A stretch of DNA of 64,000 nucleotides from Utricularia gibba (lineage: Eukaryota; Streptophyta; Magnoliopsida; Lamiales; Lentibulariaceae). The notes beneath the pieces are model-generated. The model saw nothing but the letters and a program-made list of their open reading frames with translations, was not told the origin of the DNA and made no database searches. Location of the stretch: positions 4,983,001 to 5,047,000 of the forward strand of contig NEEC01000002.1 of the NCBI GenBank assembly GCA_002189035.1, given 5' to 3'. Of the stretch, positions 34,471 through 47,600 are shown in pieces; the stretch's first letter is position 1, and the number at the start of each line of letters is the position of its first letter. The position numbers and the translations under genes are program-made.

Positions 34471-37400
34471 TATCCAACCTAAAACAAGAATCAATTTATC
34501 TTCATTACATTATCTCTGAGATTGTAATCTTCTAGTGGTCATTTTCTAACAAAAGAATTCAATTAAAACGTTATGAATATATAAAACACAAAAACAAGAA
34601 TAAAATGTAGCAAATGATAAATAATAATCCAACAACCTACTATACTAGAATTATTAATATATTAACATTCAAAAAAATAAACTAGACAAAAAAAGCAATG
34701 AAACCAAGGTTAAAGCAGTTAAAACAAGAAAAAATCATAGAAAAAACTAGAAAAATTCACATAATAGAGAAAGAGCATTAATCATCAAAAATCATTTCTA
34801 TTTGAGAGCAAAAATAATAAATCTAATGAAGAACATAGAAAAAAACCTAAGGTTCAAAAACCATAAAATAGATCTAAAGAAACTAAACAACAAAAAGAAT
34901 GGAAAATGACCAGAGAAGAAATAAAATGCACTTGGAAAGAGTTTGGAGACACTCATGAGGAGAATCTAGAGAAGTAGGAGACATAAGGAGAATCCAAAGG
35001 AATTTGGATGAAGAAAAAGTAGGTCGCATATTCTTTGTGGCTTTTTTATGGAAATGAGGCTTCCTCCTTCCTATTTCCACACAGTCAACTTTTCCCAAAA
35101 TAATAATTTTCGTAACATTAATAATGTTGGAGATTAACCTCAATTCAAAGCTTGAAGGTGATTGGAAGTGCTAATTTTGTGTCATGAAGTCATGTTCTAG
35201 TTAAAAAAAGTGTTGAGTTTGAGTTGTTAGGCTTTTTATGTGTGTTTCTATTGATTGTAACTCATTATTGGGTAATCTAGGTATTGAGTATATATACCCT
35301 ACTAGGAACTCGTGTGATTTAGGTTTTCGGTTATTCTTATTGTTCATGAGTCGTTTTTCATACAAGGTGATCTCATAAGAATTATCCCTTTGTTTCTTTC
35401 CAAGTCTCTATCTTTCTTGTATCAAGAAATAAGGGTTTTTGGAAATTCACGTCAGTATTTCGGAAACCCTTAAAGATGCCCTTGGCTATAGCAAGCCATT
35501 GAACTCCACCAAATCACATGAAAGATCTCACCTTCTCACGTTAAACCAAAGGGGATAGATGCCACAACAACTCTAATGTTGTATCTAAATGAGTCATATT
35601 TATGGTATTATTAGTGTTAGGATGAGAAACTAGGTGAATTAAAATAGCTAAAAACATCAAAATTACTGTTAGTTAATTTATTATGAGTAAAAACTTATTT
35701 TGGGTCTATTTCATTATGATTTGCCAATTGAGGTGAACTTAATGTTCATCCAGGCTCAGAAATGGTCAGCCCATATGGATTGGGCCACATATTCTAATCA
35801 TTGTATCCAGTAATTATTAATCCAAGAATAAAATGGGAATTACTCTATATGCGCAAAGAGATAAAACTTACCCGCTGGGAACAGGGAGCAAGAAGCACTT
35901 GCCACCCCAAGGCACGAAACAAGGGATAGGCACAATGAAGTAGAGAGAGAAGGGAGATTGTTGATGTTAGAAGACAATTTTCTAGTGAGTTTGAGCAATT
36001 TTCAAGGAAGAAACGAAGGAAGAACAATTCTAACATGATAATGGAACTTACCTCCAATGCCCAAAACTCTAAAGAAATAGAGACTGTCTATTAAGAAGAA
36101 GACAATAAAAGCCAATATAGAGTGACACTTGAACCCTCCTATCAAACCTCCTAGAAAATAAAATGATATTATATAAATATAATCATTTAAGTATATGTTT
36201 AATTTATAATGAAACATAAGATGAAATTTTATTTAATTAATATTTGAAAATGCGGAAAGAATTTGATTTTTAAATTATATATTTGATTGAAAATATTTAA
36301 GGGAGATGGAATCAAAATATTTTATTAAAAATATGAAAGAAATATTTCAAAATAAAACATGTATTAAAACAATAATTTCATTAGAACACAAAAATAAAGA
36401 AAATGTATTTCAACAAAACACAAATAAAACATATATTAAAACATTAATTTTAAAAAATTATTTTTTTATCTTTCTTCACCAATGAATCACACGCAATTGA
36501 CACATCTTACATGTGTATCATTGTGAGCCGTCGGATTCATCCGAACGGTGTTTTTTTTTTATCTCTTCTCAGTGCAACCATAGCAAATAGTAGGATACAA
36601 GTAGTACTATATTTTTCTTTTTGCAAAATAAAAAAATGCAAATAACATAATCCAAGTAAATGAATATGGTATGAATATCAATTATTAAAAGGAGTACAAG
36701 AATAATCATTCACCTTCATTGACTTGACTTGATTGTAACTTTAGATGACACATACTTCACAATTATCTCTCCAAATACAATTTAACAAGTTGATGAGCAA
36801 ATGTAGTTTAGTAGAATAATGAATTCAACATGCCTCCAGATCAATGGTGGACACAGGATTTTGTGAAGGGGCAGCAAAACTTGGAAGAGGGGAGCGAAAC
36901 TAGGAAGGGAGGGGCCAAAGTCAATCAAAATAGTTAAAATTTCCATAGCCAATCAACTTATCATGCATAGTCATAGAGGGAGTATCCTTAAACTTTGAAC
37001 AAAAAGTATTTTACTACTTGAAATAAGACATAATCAATATAAACAACAAAACAAACTTGTGTTTACAACACACATCCTGTGATATATTAATAGAAATCAG
37101 ATTGTCCATAAAATCAAGGAAGGCAAGTTTAACAATCACCTAATTGTGAAATTTGTATCATTCATCATTCATCATCCATCATCCATCTTAATAGTCAAAC
37201 CATGTTCATACCATCCTATTTTAATCATAAGACCAAATCTTTTATTGTAACTTCAATAATTTTGGAGTGAATTTCATTTATTCATGCGACATGGCAGGTC
37301 ACCAGAACTCATCTGATTATTTTGATGTTAACCAGCATTTTCGAGAAGTTGCATTTAAAAAATGTAGTTCCCCAACGTCCAGATGAACTACAGGCAAGCA

Positions 37401-39070
37401 TCAAAAGGATAGCGAGAGGAACAAGTTCTGTAGCTTCTCAAGTCACCCCATACAACGAAATGAGAAAGTATGGCATGGCAGGTTACCATTGAAATCAAGT
37501 GAAGCATTGCTCACATTGTTGAGTTGTTGACAAAATAGACACAAGCCATGGTCGCATCTGTAGCCATTACAGACGTGTAGAACTCATCTCAGCGTTTCAA
37601 AACCCAACATCGCAAGTACAAATACAGAGCTCGTCTTCTTATATATTCATTGACTCTGGGTTATTTCGACAACTTTTCCGTATCTAGAATCTACCCAAAT
37701 TACATACTGCTTGCATAACACAGTGAAACATCCAGGACTAAATCAACAAACGTTGCGGAGAAACGGACGGAGTAACCTAACATACTGGATCTCAGCAGAA
37801 CACTAGCAGTTTAAATTGCACACCCAGAAAGCTTGAAATCGGCGCAAATTCTTATGCAAATTTGCGACGGGGTAAAAAAAAAAAAAAAAATGCCATTGAA
37901 ATGAAATGATGAATAAACAGCATGTTCTTGAGCTTACTAGACCAGCTTCACAAGTAAATCTGCTGATCTGAAGAGCAAAAGTATCAATCACTATATGAGC
38001 AGATTAACGCCAAAATCCCAACTAGAGCAATTGAAGGGAAATGACCTGGAATACTGCTCAAAGGCAACGTAAAAAATAATAACCACAAATTTACAGCCAC
38101 TGCAGCAGTTCAACAGGAAAGGGCTCTCAGGAATGTGCATACTTTACTCAAAGAAAATAGGCTCTTCTCGTACTTGAGCGGTGAAACAAGAAAAAGCTGC
38201 ATTCATCATCGACAACCCGAGGAAAAAGAAACACCCAATTCCCTGGATCTTCGAGGAATAATACCAAGATGAAAGCAGAAAAACCAAATCTTCGTGATAA
38301 AAAAAAAAAAAGAAAAAACTAGGGGATCAGTTTATGGGTGGTGATATAGCAGATTGGTCGGCATGGCACAAAAAATGCCGATACGACGAACGAGACCTAT
38401 CACAAAGAATCATCATAGCCCCCAACGGAAAACGACTCAACGAAAAAAGAAGAATACGACGACAATTCAATGGAGGAGAAGGAGAAGACTGGAAAGCCGT
38501 CTGGCTTGTGCTTGTGAGTGCCAGATTAAGGGCTAGGGTTTTCGCGCGTATCTAAAAATTTTCAATTTGTTCTACCTTTTATCAAATTTATAATTAATTA
38601 AAAAAGAATCTAAAAAATATAATTTTAAATTGTGATAATATTACAAATAGATAGAAATAACAATAACATATGAAAAATCTGATTTATAATATAAGTCAAA
38701 AATTAAACTAATTTAATTTCACTATACGTCATTAATATGTTGATGATGTCTAGAGTTTAGCTCTGAAAGGTAAACATCATCACTAAAAACACCTACATTT
38801 AAGATGTCATTACTAGACATTTTCAATGATTTTCGGAAATTTGAAGTACCATGTCATTTTTACTATATTTTCAAAAATTCAATTACTAAATTTTTATTTT
38901 CTTTTCAATCAACTTCGTAAACAAATAATATTGATTTATTCACAATGGAAGTGGAAATTACATTCCTTGAAAATCCAAAAACAAAACTACACCCACACAA
39001 TGGATTCTAGAAATCTAATAAACGAAATGAAGTATCACGTAAACTTCCATAGAAATCATTGGAAATGCCC
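34471..39070. other. Long stretch without a supported gene
   Basis: At 35205-35560 the sequence looks LTR-like (TGTTGAGTTTGAG start, TATATATACCC box, pyrimidine-rich end) but no partner or target duplication was found. From 35830 to 36060 and at 36843-36960 there are purine-rich blocks of unknown origin. From 37300 to 38560 the composition is less AT rich and ends at a telo-box, AAACCCTAG on the minus strand (38533-38541), beside GCGCG, as found near plant transcription starts. A minus-strand non-coding or 5' UTR region is possible, but no protein is recognisable. Confidence 0.4.
38533..38541 (-). promoter_or_regulatory. Telo-box-like AAACCCTAG
   Basis: A single AAACCCTAG motif on the minus strand marks the edge of a gene-like composition block. 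Telo-boxes are common near plant transcription starts, but alone this is weak evidence. Confidence 0.3.
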
Positions 39071-39418
39071 TAAGGTCATCCACATTGGTGTTCGTACAAT
39101 ATGGATTCCACATCATATTTGTTTTATTTTTTTTATAATTATTTTATATAATAATAATATTAAATAATAGACATCATTCTTCATTCCTGTCCACATTCCT
39201 ATATGTACAATGTTGTATATAATATTTATATTTATTAATTTTATACTAATTAACATAATTAATCAAATATAAAAATAATATTTATTTAAAATAGAAAAAA
39301 TTATTATTCAAACAATACATAATACAACAGATATAAAATTAACTAAACTTATTCCAAATATACTCAATCAAATCTGCTTTCAATTATCTGTGCAATTTGC
39401 TTCCTTGGATTTTACAAC

Positions 39419-40649
39419 TCAAGCAAGATATGCTTCAAAAACATGAATATTTTGTCCTAATAAATCAAGTGACTCTTGTGTTATCTGATCATAGTCTTCA
39501 GTATCTGATTGAGTATCATGTCCTTCATCTTCAACAATCATATTGTGTAAAATTATAGCAGCATACATGATATTAACTAGAGTTTCATGATCCCATATGC
39601 GAGCAGGTGAATAAATAATTCCAAACTTTGCTTTTAATAGTCTAAAAGCTCGTTCTACATTCTTTCTTGCACTTTCTTGTCGAGTAGCAAAGAGCCTTGT
39701 TTTTGGATTCTATGGAAGAGTAATAGTTTTCATAAAAACAGGTCATTCAGGATAAATACCATCAGCTAAGTAATATCCAATATCATATTTTTTTCCGTTG
39801 ACCAAGAATTCAACTAGAGGGACCACACCTTGATGCAAGTCATCAAATAATATTGAATGAGATAATACATCAAGATCATTATTTGAACCTGGAGTATTAA
39901 AGAACGAATGTCATATCCACATATCATTTGAAGCAACTGCCTCTAATATGATAGTAGAAGACACATGTCTACGAGTATACTGTCCTTTTTCAAGCTACAA
40001 GACAATTTTTCCACTCTCAATGCATGCAATCTATACTTCCCAACATACCAAGGAACCCTATTTCTTCACCCCATGACATAAGTCTTTGAATGTCACTTGG
40101 ATTGGAGCATCTTATATATTCTGTCTCAATCACTGTATGAATTCCGGTTACAAAAGATCTTAAGCGCTTGAGGATAGTTGAGTCACCAATTCGAAGATAT
40201 TCATCACAAGCATATGTACCATATCTATATGCCATCATTCACATTGCAGCAGTACATTTTTGCATTGTTGTCAAGGAGACACGACCGGTTGCATCTAGTT
40301 TGTCTTGTAGATATAGAACTACTTCCACAAGATTGGACATAATACGCTCAAACAAACTACGATGTATTCTAAAACGTCGATGAAATATTTGATCATTGTA
40401 GGTGACATTGATGGAGAAATAGTCTTCCACTAGATGAGTGTTTCCAAACTCATGCCCACGATCAATGTATTCATGATTTCCTCTATTTCTTCGGGATTGA
40501 TCTGGCTCATCTTTGAATATATACTCAATAGTAGCTTTAATAGCATCAATAACTGCACTACTATGATGAGGCATAATGATTGAAAAATCCTCTCGATCAA
40601 AATGCTCATTTCAAAAAGAAACGTGCTTTTCATTATTGTGAGAATCCAT
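39419..40649 (-). pseudogene. PIF/Harbinger (DDE) transposase pseudogene
   Basis: It starts MDSHNNEKHVSF and ends HVFEAYLA before TGA at 39421-39419. The catalytic region is easy to follow: GSIDCMH (first D), NNDLDVLSHS (second D) and KNVERAFRLLKAKFGII (E). Seven in-frame stops and one single-base frame shift (between VA-stop-K and the QYTRRHVSSTIILEAVAS part) are present. Six of the stops are explained by single C-to-T or G-to-A transitions, at four tryptophan codons, one CGA and one CAG/CAA. Length and layout are otherwise normal. Confidence 0.92.
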
Positions 40650-40689
40650 TGAATTCAGGAATGAATTCATTATAAATGAAACAAGTTAT

Positions 40690-41060
40690 ATATAATGAGT
40701 GAGATGTAGTAGGTGTGGTAGATTGGTAGTTGTGAGATGTGGTTGGTGTGGTTGGTTGGTAGTTGTGAGACGTGATTGGTATGGTAGGTTGGTAGTTGAA
40801 AGGTGTGGTTGATGTGGTGGATTGGTAGTTGGAAGGTGTGGTTGGTCTGATGGATTGATAGTTGGAAGATGTGGTTGATGTGGTGGATTGGTAGTTGGAA
40901 GGTGCGGTTGGTCTGGTGGATTGATAGTTTGAAGATGTGGTTGGTGTGGTGGATTAGTAGTTTTAAGATGTGGTTTGTGTGATAGATCCGTGGTTATGAA
41001 GTATGGTTGATAGAATAAATTTGTAGTTGTAAGATGTGTTTGTTGAGTTAGGTTTAATAA
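40690..41060 (-). repeat. 33 bp minisatellite, about ten units
   Basis: Units such as TAGTTGGAAGGTGTGGTTGG followed by TCTGATGGATTGA repeat every 33 bp. On the minus strand they stay open and encode an 11-residue repeat of the type TTNPPHQPHLP. It lies between the transposase start (40649) and the end of the Myb-like ORF (about 41155), that is, in the region upstream of the transposase. Confidence 0.88.
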
Positions 41061-41154
41061 ATTAAATAAATTGTTCAATGCCATATAATAAACTAAATTG
41101 AAGTTGCATAGTTCATAAAAGTTCAAGCTCAATCAAAATAAAGAACATGAAGGA

Positions 41155-42123
41155 TCAACAATCATCCTTCTCACCACTATGTGGTTCCTGAAAACTAGGC
41201 TGTGGAGGAAGCAAGTTAGCCTGAGTAGGAAGTGAATTCTGCTGAGCATTCATATAAGATAATGCACGATTGCACTTCATTATAGAGCATTCTTTCAAAG
41301 TCATCCATCTTCGATATATCCATCTCGATCAACAACCTCAACTCGCGTGTAAAGTTCACTGCAATTTCTGCATTCTTCATTGCAATATATTATTGATACA
41401 ATGTACTGTGTATTGTCATTTCAATCTTATACACATCCAATTTATCAGTTAGGGTTTTGACAACATCTATTTTCTCTTGAGAAATCCCGCTAGAAGTACT
41501 CCCCTAAACTCGTAGTTTTTTAGCATTCTTTTGTCCAATGGGGCGTTGTATAGTTGGAACCTCTAAATTCACTTATTCTATCACATTTGAAGGTATAGCA
41601 GATTGAACTGATGAAGAGTCACTTGTAATACTTGCTATGTTTTTCTTCTTATTTCCATTGTCTATATCATGTTTTCATACAAAACAATGAGTTAATAAAA
41701 AAACAAGATGTAAATAACAATGAATTTTACCGTTATCCATTTTGGTTGATCTCGCAATATTTTCCAAACTTCCAAATATGTAAAAGGTTTACGAAGTTCT
41801 TCTTTATATAACTTCAAGCTCATATCAATCAAGTCATAGCTATTGTAACCGCTTGGATTCTATCGTGAAATCCTATCATACATCCCAGAAAAAATTTGGG
41901 CATCTATACTTAAACTTTTTCACTTCTTCCTTAAGGCTTCAGGTTCTCGAACTTTTCCATTTGTTAGATTAGCCTTGATTGCATCACAATATAAAGAACT
42001 AATGGCTTTCCAAAATGATTCTGCCTTTTGAGAATTACTGGTAATTGGATCAATGGAAGTATTTAACCAAGCTGACACTAATATGTTGACTTCTTCATCT
42101 GCCCATCTTGCCATTGACATCAT
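41155..42123 (-). pseudogene. Harbinger Myb/trihelix-like ORF pseudogene
   Basis: It starts MMSMARWADEEVNILVSAWL and goes on with NTSIDPITSNSQKAESFWKA, a Myb/SANT-like domain. It continues past a stop (41920) with a NAM-associated-like segment (DLIDMSLKLYKEELRKPFTY then LEVWKILRDQPKW) and later QRPIGQKNAKKLR, a conserved block of this protein family. Family members help the transposase bind terminal repeats. At least three stops break it. Confidence 0.82.
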
Positions 42124-42969
42124 ACTAACCTAAAAAATATCATTGAAAAAATGATCAAATGACTATTTAAATAAATATACTTAATATAAATACTATAAAA
42201 TCAAATGCAATATATTGAAATGATTCTAAAAAATAAAAAAAAATTTCGAAAATGCATATAAGGAAATAAAAAATAATAATAGAATCAACAAATATTTAAC
42301 ATTAATCAAGTTTCATCAAATCTATGAGACACTACAAAAAAATAATTTTATACCATGGTATATAATATAATTATTCTATAAAAGATTATAATATAAACTA
42401 TCAAGCATCATCAAATACTAGTTATTCCAAAAATATTAAGCAAAAAAAAAAAACAACAATGTTAAGAAATTTTCAAAATCCTTCAATTAGTACAATTAAT
42501 ATATTAATTGAAGATGAAAACTTTCATAACTTGTGAAAATATAAAAATCCTACGTTACCCAATAGCTACAAACAAAAAAATTGGAAATGAATCTTCACTC
42601 TTTTGTCAAACAAGATCCGTTGTGCAAGAGAAAAATGAAAAGATGGAGTTGTGTGTGAAGATATAAGGTTTATATATTAAATATATTTGAATAAAAAAAG
42701 AATTAAAAAAATAAAAAAATGATTGATTGTCCACGGAGAGAGTGTGTCCGTGGACACAAAATTGTCGGACAAAACTAGACCACACATTGTTATCAAGAAG
42801 GTTCATTCATTTCCATCGATCTACATGTTCGCCACATCATAATTATCCGGACACCAATGTGGATGCCCTAATGGCAACATGGCTATAGCACCATTTTCCA
42901 ACTTTCATGTGTTACAATACTATTTTCCAACCTTCATTGTATTATAGTACCATTTTCCAACCTTCAGAG

Positions 42970-43041
42970 ACGCACACCTTCGTTCTACTATGCGAAGAGT
43001 CCACCATCACCTTTCAAGAGGTTTCCTTATTGTGGGGTCTT
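42970..43041 (+). pseudogene. Plant mobile domain (PMD, aminotransferase-like) fragment
   Basis: The short frame THTFVLLCEESTITFQEVSL then LWGLF matches the conserved PMD block with pattern R-x-TFH-x3-GE-x-T(I/L)TL-x-DV-x2-L-x-GLP. PMD proteins are carried by some MULE and Ty3 elements and by host genes. Neighbouring sequence gives no further confident PMD segment, so this is a relic. Three CCATTTTCCAACYTTC repeats lie just upstream (42900-42965). Confidence 0.55.
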
Positions 43042-44514
43042 TTTTTTTTATGGTTCACACTCGCACAAAATACATAGCACATCAATGGCGTGAGCTATGG
43101 TTTGAATAGTTTGGCATGACCCGGCACATGACCAGATGCACCAGATATATGAGAATTTCAATTAGGGGATGTTTCACTAGTATATGGTGCCATCGAGCAT
43201 GCCATCAACATGCGAGACTCCTTCTTTCTACCTATGACCACCATTCTTAACTATCACTCCATCATATCTTTGACCACCTCCTTGCTCGGAGTTCATGATA
43301 CCCCATACAGAATCAAGCTAGTTTAATGCTAGGAGGGGACATGCTTATTGAAGATTCCCAATGTCACCACTATATAGTGGTCCATAGGATGTGACCCATC
43401 CGTCGTCATCACGACGACCTAGACAAGGGTAGTTGGAATCACTATTCCAATCATAATATACAAGTGTGTTTTGTGATAATAAACTATGATGCGAATCGTT
43501 ATAGAATAAACTACTTTTATGAATGTAATTTGAAAATAATCATATAAAAACATCAAGAATAAATAAGTTCTACTAGCAACTAATCAAACATGTTTAAACC
43601 AGAAAATATCGAATCTATCAAACTATTTTACCGGTGGTGGATTCACTTACAAATTCATCTCATTGTGTATTCTTGTATGACACTATTGACCAACGACAAT
43701 CCTGCATTGTGTAGGATCAAGAATCAAGAGTTTTGAAAACTTTTTTACTATACGTTTGTCGCAAAGCATGCAATATATCGAAACTAATCATGATATTGTT
43801 ATCACTAACCTTCACCTTTTCAGCAGCAATAATAGCATGAGAGCATGGAATACTATATTTCATCTACTTTTTTCAACTACAAGTTTGATTGCAAAGCATC
43901 ACTCGATAGCGACATCTCCCTTGAAACGACTGACAACTTCAATCTGAAATAACATATTTGCAGTCTAGAATTGGTACACCTGGTGTTTCTTGGCTCATTC
44001 TCGTGTTCTATCCCAAAAGCGTTTCATCTTCTTTAAGAGAGATTGCGTGCATCAATAAACAAGTGTTATATATAAAGTAAAATAATTAAACAATAAAAAC
44101 ACCCAAGACTAGGCAACCTCAATATTATACCTAATGGTTTTATGTCATCGAGGTGATCTCCTATTTACATTGGCACAGGATGGTAGTCGACTTCAATAAT
44201 GTAATCAGAACAATTGTATCCAAGGGAAATGCGTGGCAAACTATGAAAACATTGTTCATGATCTCCATTGCAAATCATTGGAGAGTGTCCATCTCTCAAA
44301 TTGATCATTTTCTATCTCAAAGAATCATGCATAAACCATTGGATTTTTCTTTTGGATCCTTTCAAGGTACATCATCAACTTTATTGAATCACAGGTCGCT
44401 CCGACATTGTAAGCCATCTGCGTCAATATGTTTGTAATTACACAAACATCAACAGTGGGCTAGACGGCCCTCTTGAAACCCCACTAAACACCCTAGAGAA
44501 TTGTTGAAAGCGAG
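43042..44514. other. Degenerate repeat-like DNA without supported gene
   Basis: Scattered short frames (for example 44153-44437) do not resemble a known family convincingly. It continues beyond the solo LTR at 44515-45927 into 45928 onward, where the minus strand has an acidic stretch (DVVDFDDDNGDTDSTDDFEA). The whole may be an old transposon broken by the LTR. Confidence 0.4.
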
Positions 44515-45927
44515 TGATAAACGGAAATTTCCTAATATCGTTGCAAATAAAAATAGAAAATTCATATCAAATAAATTTATAATCCCTAATCTACACAAAA
44601 TACAAATTTAGAAAACTTGTATAGTGGATATCGGGGTCGATCACAAAGAGCTTGTACTTGCTAAGAGTTTTAGTACATGCATAATTTCGGATAACAGTAG
44701 GTCTTAGTCTAAGCTCGGACTAACAGTGGTAAACAAGTTCAGTAAACAAGGTAGGTAAGCAATATCAGGTCTTGACGCTAAGGTAACAAGTACTGGTTTT
44801 GACTCAGACTAATACAAAGACGCCTTAAGGATTTGTAGGTGGTATTATGCTAAGGTTCCTAACTTAATTTACTTTCTTCCTACACTCACAACTTCAAATA
44901 ACCTAAGTCTACGCAGGTTATTCACCATATTTTCGGTTAAGCTAGTCCTCAATATCATAACCAACGTTACAATTAGGTCTACCCCCATGCAAGGCATATA
45001 GAACTAGGTCTACCCGATTCTACTGGTTCTACCCTGGACTAACACTGACTGCTCACGTCTTGGTTTGTTGGTCTACCTTTAAACCAAGCATCTAAGTTGT
45101 AAAACTATTTGTTTCTCTCCTTAGGTCTACCCATGGTTTGTTAGAAACAAGAGTTAAAGAATACACATAAATATCATCATTCATCCTAAGCACACACCAG
45201 ACCACTTCTCCTTAAGGCATCCCTAAGACTCTAGTCACTCATGTTTTGGAAATAAAACACGATTTCATTCATATAAGTTTGCCAAAATGGCAGAAACAAT
45301 GTAAACAAGTAAAACGCAAAAACTTGAAATGTTCAGAAAACAGAAAGTAAATAAGGATTGTTCTTCCGCCCGTTAGCTACTGTTCACAGCCAGGAACAAT
45401 AGCGTTGAACTGGGCTCCGGTTCTACTCTTGGTGATGAAGGCCTTCCTTCCCCCCTTCTGGTTGGTGTTTTTTGCATCGGGGAAGAAGACCCCTTGTGCC
45501 CCCCTGCTCTCCGCTTCAACTTCGTGCTGTCCTTCCTTTTCGAAATAATTTTCCCTTTTGCTTCACTCCATTGCACTGTTCCTGACTGTCAGTACTGTTC
45601 TTGGCCGCCAGCACTGTTCCCGGCCTGAAATTCAGACTGCGGTGGCAGCAGAACAGTGCTCTTTGTCCTTCTCCAGATTTTGCGCCCTTTTTCCCTTGTT
45701 TCGCACACTTGCAAGTCTGATTCTCGGGTGATTTCCCTGCTGAACTTACTGAAATATTAGTAACAAAAGTTGTGGACTAAATCAAAGGATTTAGTCCACT
45801 TTTCACATAATCACATGAGATTAACATAAACACCACTAAAACATGAAAAATCATATTTATCTAACCTAAACCATAATAAAATATAACCATTTTGCAGTTT
45901 GAAATTTAGGAAAAATGTGTATCATCA
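44515..45927 (-). mobile_element. Solo LTR of the hairpin family, copy 2
   Basis: Read on the minus strand it starts TGATGATACACATTTTTCC and ends CGTTTATCA. GCGAG is duplicated at 44510-44514 and 45928-45932. It is the reverse complement of the LTR at 8461-9824 along its length. The hairpin stem GTGGACTAAATC / GATTTAGTCCAC (about 45772-45799) is a perfect 12 bp. There is no internal domain, so it is a solo LTR. Confidence 0.92.
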
Positions 45928-46916
45928 GCGAGATCTAGATAATTGTATTGTACAAGGTGTCTCAATTTCACTCTCTAATGCTTCATCATCACAAACATTT
46001 TCTAGAGGAGCTTCAAAATCATCAGTTGAGTCAGTGTCTCCATTATCATCATCAAAGTCGACCACATCTTTTAAAAAAATCAATGACAATAATTTTATAT
46101 ATTTAGACTTAACATCATTAAATTTACCTTCTAAGAGTCATACTTCAATCAAATTCATACTTGGATTATCATCATGTTTAAAGATAATGACAATTGAAAA
46201 CTCATGCATACATCTACAATATAATTAATTATTAAAAATATAAAAAATGATAATTCTTAATATATTCTGTTAAACAAATACCTCCATAGTGAACGTCCAC
46301 CATATTAGTGCAAGGCCATGAAAGAATATGTGAACTATCACCTTCATTGTAAGACATATTAACATTTTTGCTGTTATGTTATTCGGATATTGGGAATAGG
46401 ATGACATTCTCAAAAAATTGAAAAAAATTTTAGTGTATTTATCTATTTTAAAACGGTGAAATAAATGTAAATTTAAATAAAAATAATTTATTAATAACAA
46501 TAACAATGTAATCAACAATTATATGACTATTGTAAATTACTATGTACAAAATATACAACAAAATTAAATAATGAAAAGTAAAATTACAATGGAAATGGTT
46601 TATTATTACAAATTACTATATAAAAATAGTATAAAAAATTTAAATAACTAAAAATAAAATTACAAAAGAAAAAACAATATTACCCAAATTTTGCTCCAAA
46701 TCTAGCTCAACTCCGTATATCACTGACCTCTAACTGATAGAAAAAACCCTGAATATGAATGAGTAAACTTTTGGATGTGATAGATATATGTAGAAGACGG
46801 GCGTGTAAGCAGAAATTGCATAAATAAGATGTCATTATTGATGATGCCTAATATTAATAATATACAGCCATTTTTTATCAATATTATTGGTGGAGTATAA
46901 ATCGAATTAGGATAAT
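45928..46916. other. AT-rich sequence, nothing certain
   Basis: It holds the continuation of the acidic minus-strand frame mentioned for the previous gap (about 46070-45930) and otherwise AT-rich DNA without a recognisable feature. Confidence 0.4.
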
Positions 46917-47400
46917 CGGCCTCTAAAAAGCTGCCAAAGGGTACCCTGACGGGATAGCGTTAGTCGATAGACCGATATGTGTTAGAGGTACAGTCCAAAA
47001 AGTGGCCGAATTACGGCAAAGCAGACGAGATCCACTGAAAAGTAGGATCATAGTACAGGCGGAGAAAGCGACCGAAAACTACAGAAGTCAGGATTCGGTC
47101 AGATCGGCCTCTTGGATAAATAGCAGAAATTCTGAAGAGAAACGGGTTCGACTCTAAGCCCTTCAACTTGTACCTTTCCTCACCATCACCATCGAGTGAA
47201 GATTTTTCCGGCGAGCACCGTTAGCTCCGTGGTTTTTCCGTCTCTCGGCGGTTTCCACGTAAAAGTCTTCCTCCTCTTCTATTTTCGTAAAACGCATCAT
47301 ACCAAGCACAAAACTTGACCCGAGTTCGACGCCTCTAACGAACTCTATAACTCGAAAATCGGTTCCGGCCCCAACGCCAATTTTCGACCTTAACAATTAC
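46917..47400 (+). repeat. Gypsy-like LTR fragment, partner of 1-440
   Basis: It shares ordered motifs with 1-440 (AATTACGGCAA, ATTCGGTCA, ATAAATA, GAAGARAAMGGGTT, TTTTCGACC..AACAA) in the same orientation. Several stretches are CpG-containing and GC-moderate, unlike the flanks. The internal domain is missing. The MULE at 47486 inserted just downstream. Confidence 0.5.
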
Positions 47401-47485
47401 AGAAGTTACTTTTTCGAATAACATATGACCACATATGATTATGGCCACTGATCATATAAATAGCGACAAGTAATACATTTATAAT

Positions 47486-47600
47486 GGAAAAATTTGAGAA
47501 TGTGTCACCCAACACTAAGTAATATTAGCCAATGTGCCCTTATACTATCGAAACAAGTGAACTTGCCACTAAACTCATTATTTAGTTGCAAATGTGCCAC
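47486..47600 (+). repeat. Left terminal inverted repeat of the MULE
   Basis: It starts GGAAAAATTTGAGAATGTG and is the inverted counterpart of ~53285-53397. Confidence 0.9.

Larger units (their letters stand above)
39074..42868 (-). mobile_element. PIF/Harbinger DNA transposon (element 1), structurally complete
   Basis: The left end reads GGTCATCCACATTGGTGTTC. The reverse complement of the right end reads GGGCATCCACATTGGTGTCC. TAA is present on both sides (39071-39073 and 42869-42871), the 3 bp target duplication expected of PIF/Harbinger. The 3795 bp element holds both ORFs of an autonomous Harbinger, transposase and Myb-like protein, on the minus strand, with a 33 bp minisatellite between them. 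Both ORFs carry stops, so the copy is dead. Confidence 0.93.

Noticed and set aside
35205-35560. A further solo LTR
   Set aside because: LTR-like look only; no target duplication, no partner and no defined ends.
42331-42346. CACTACAAAAAA, like a CACTA element terminus
   Set aside because: There is no inverted partner or 3 bp duplication, and it lies inside a well-bounded Harbinger element.
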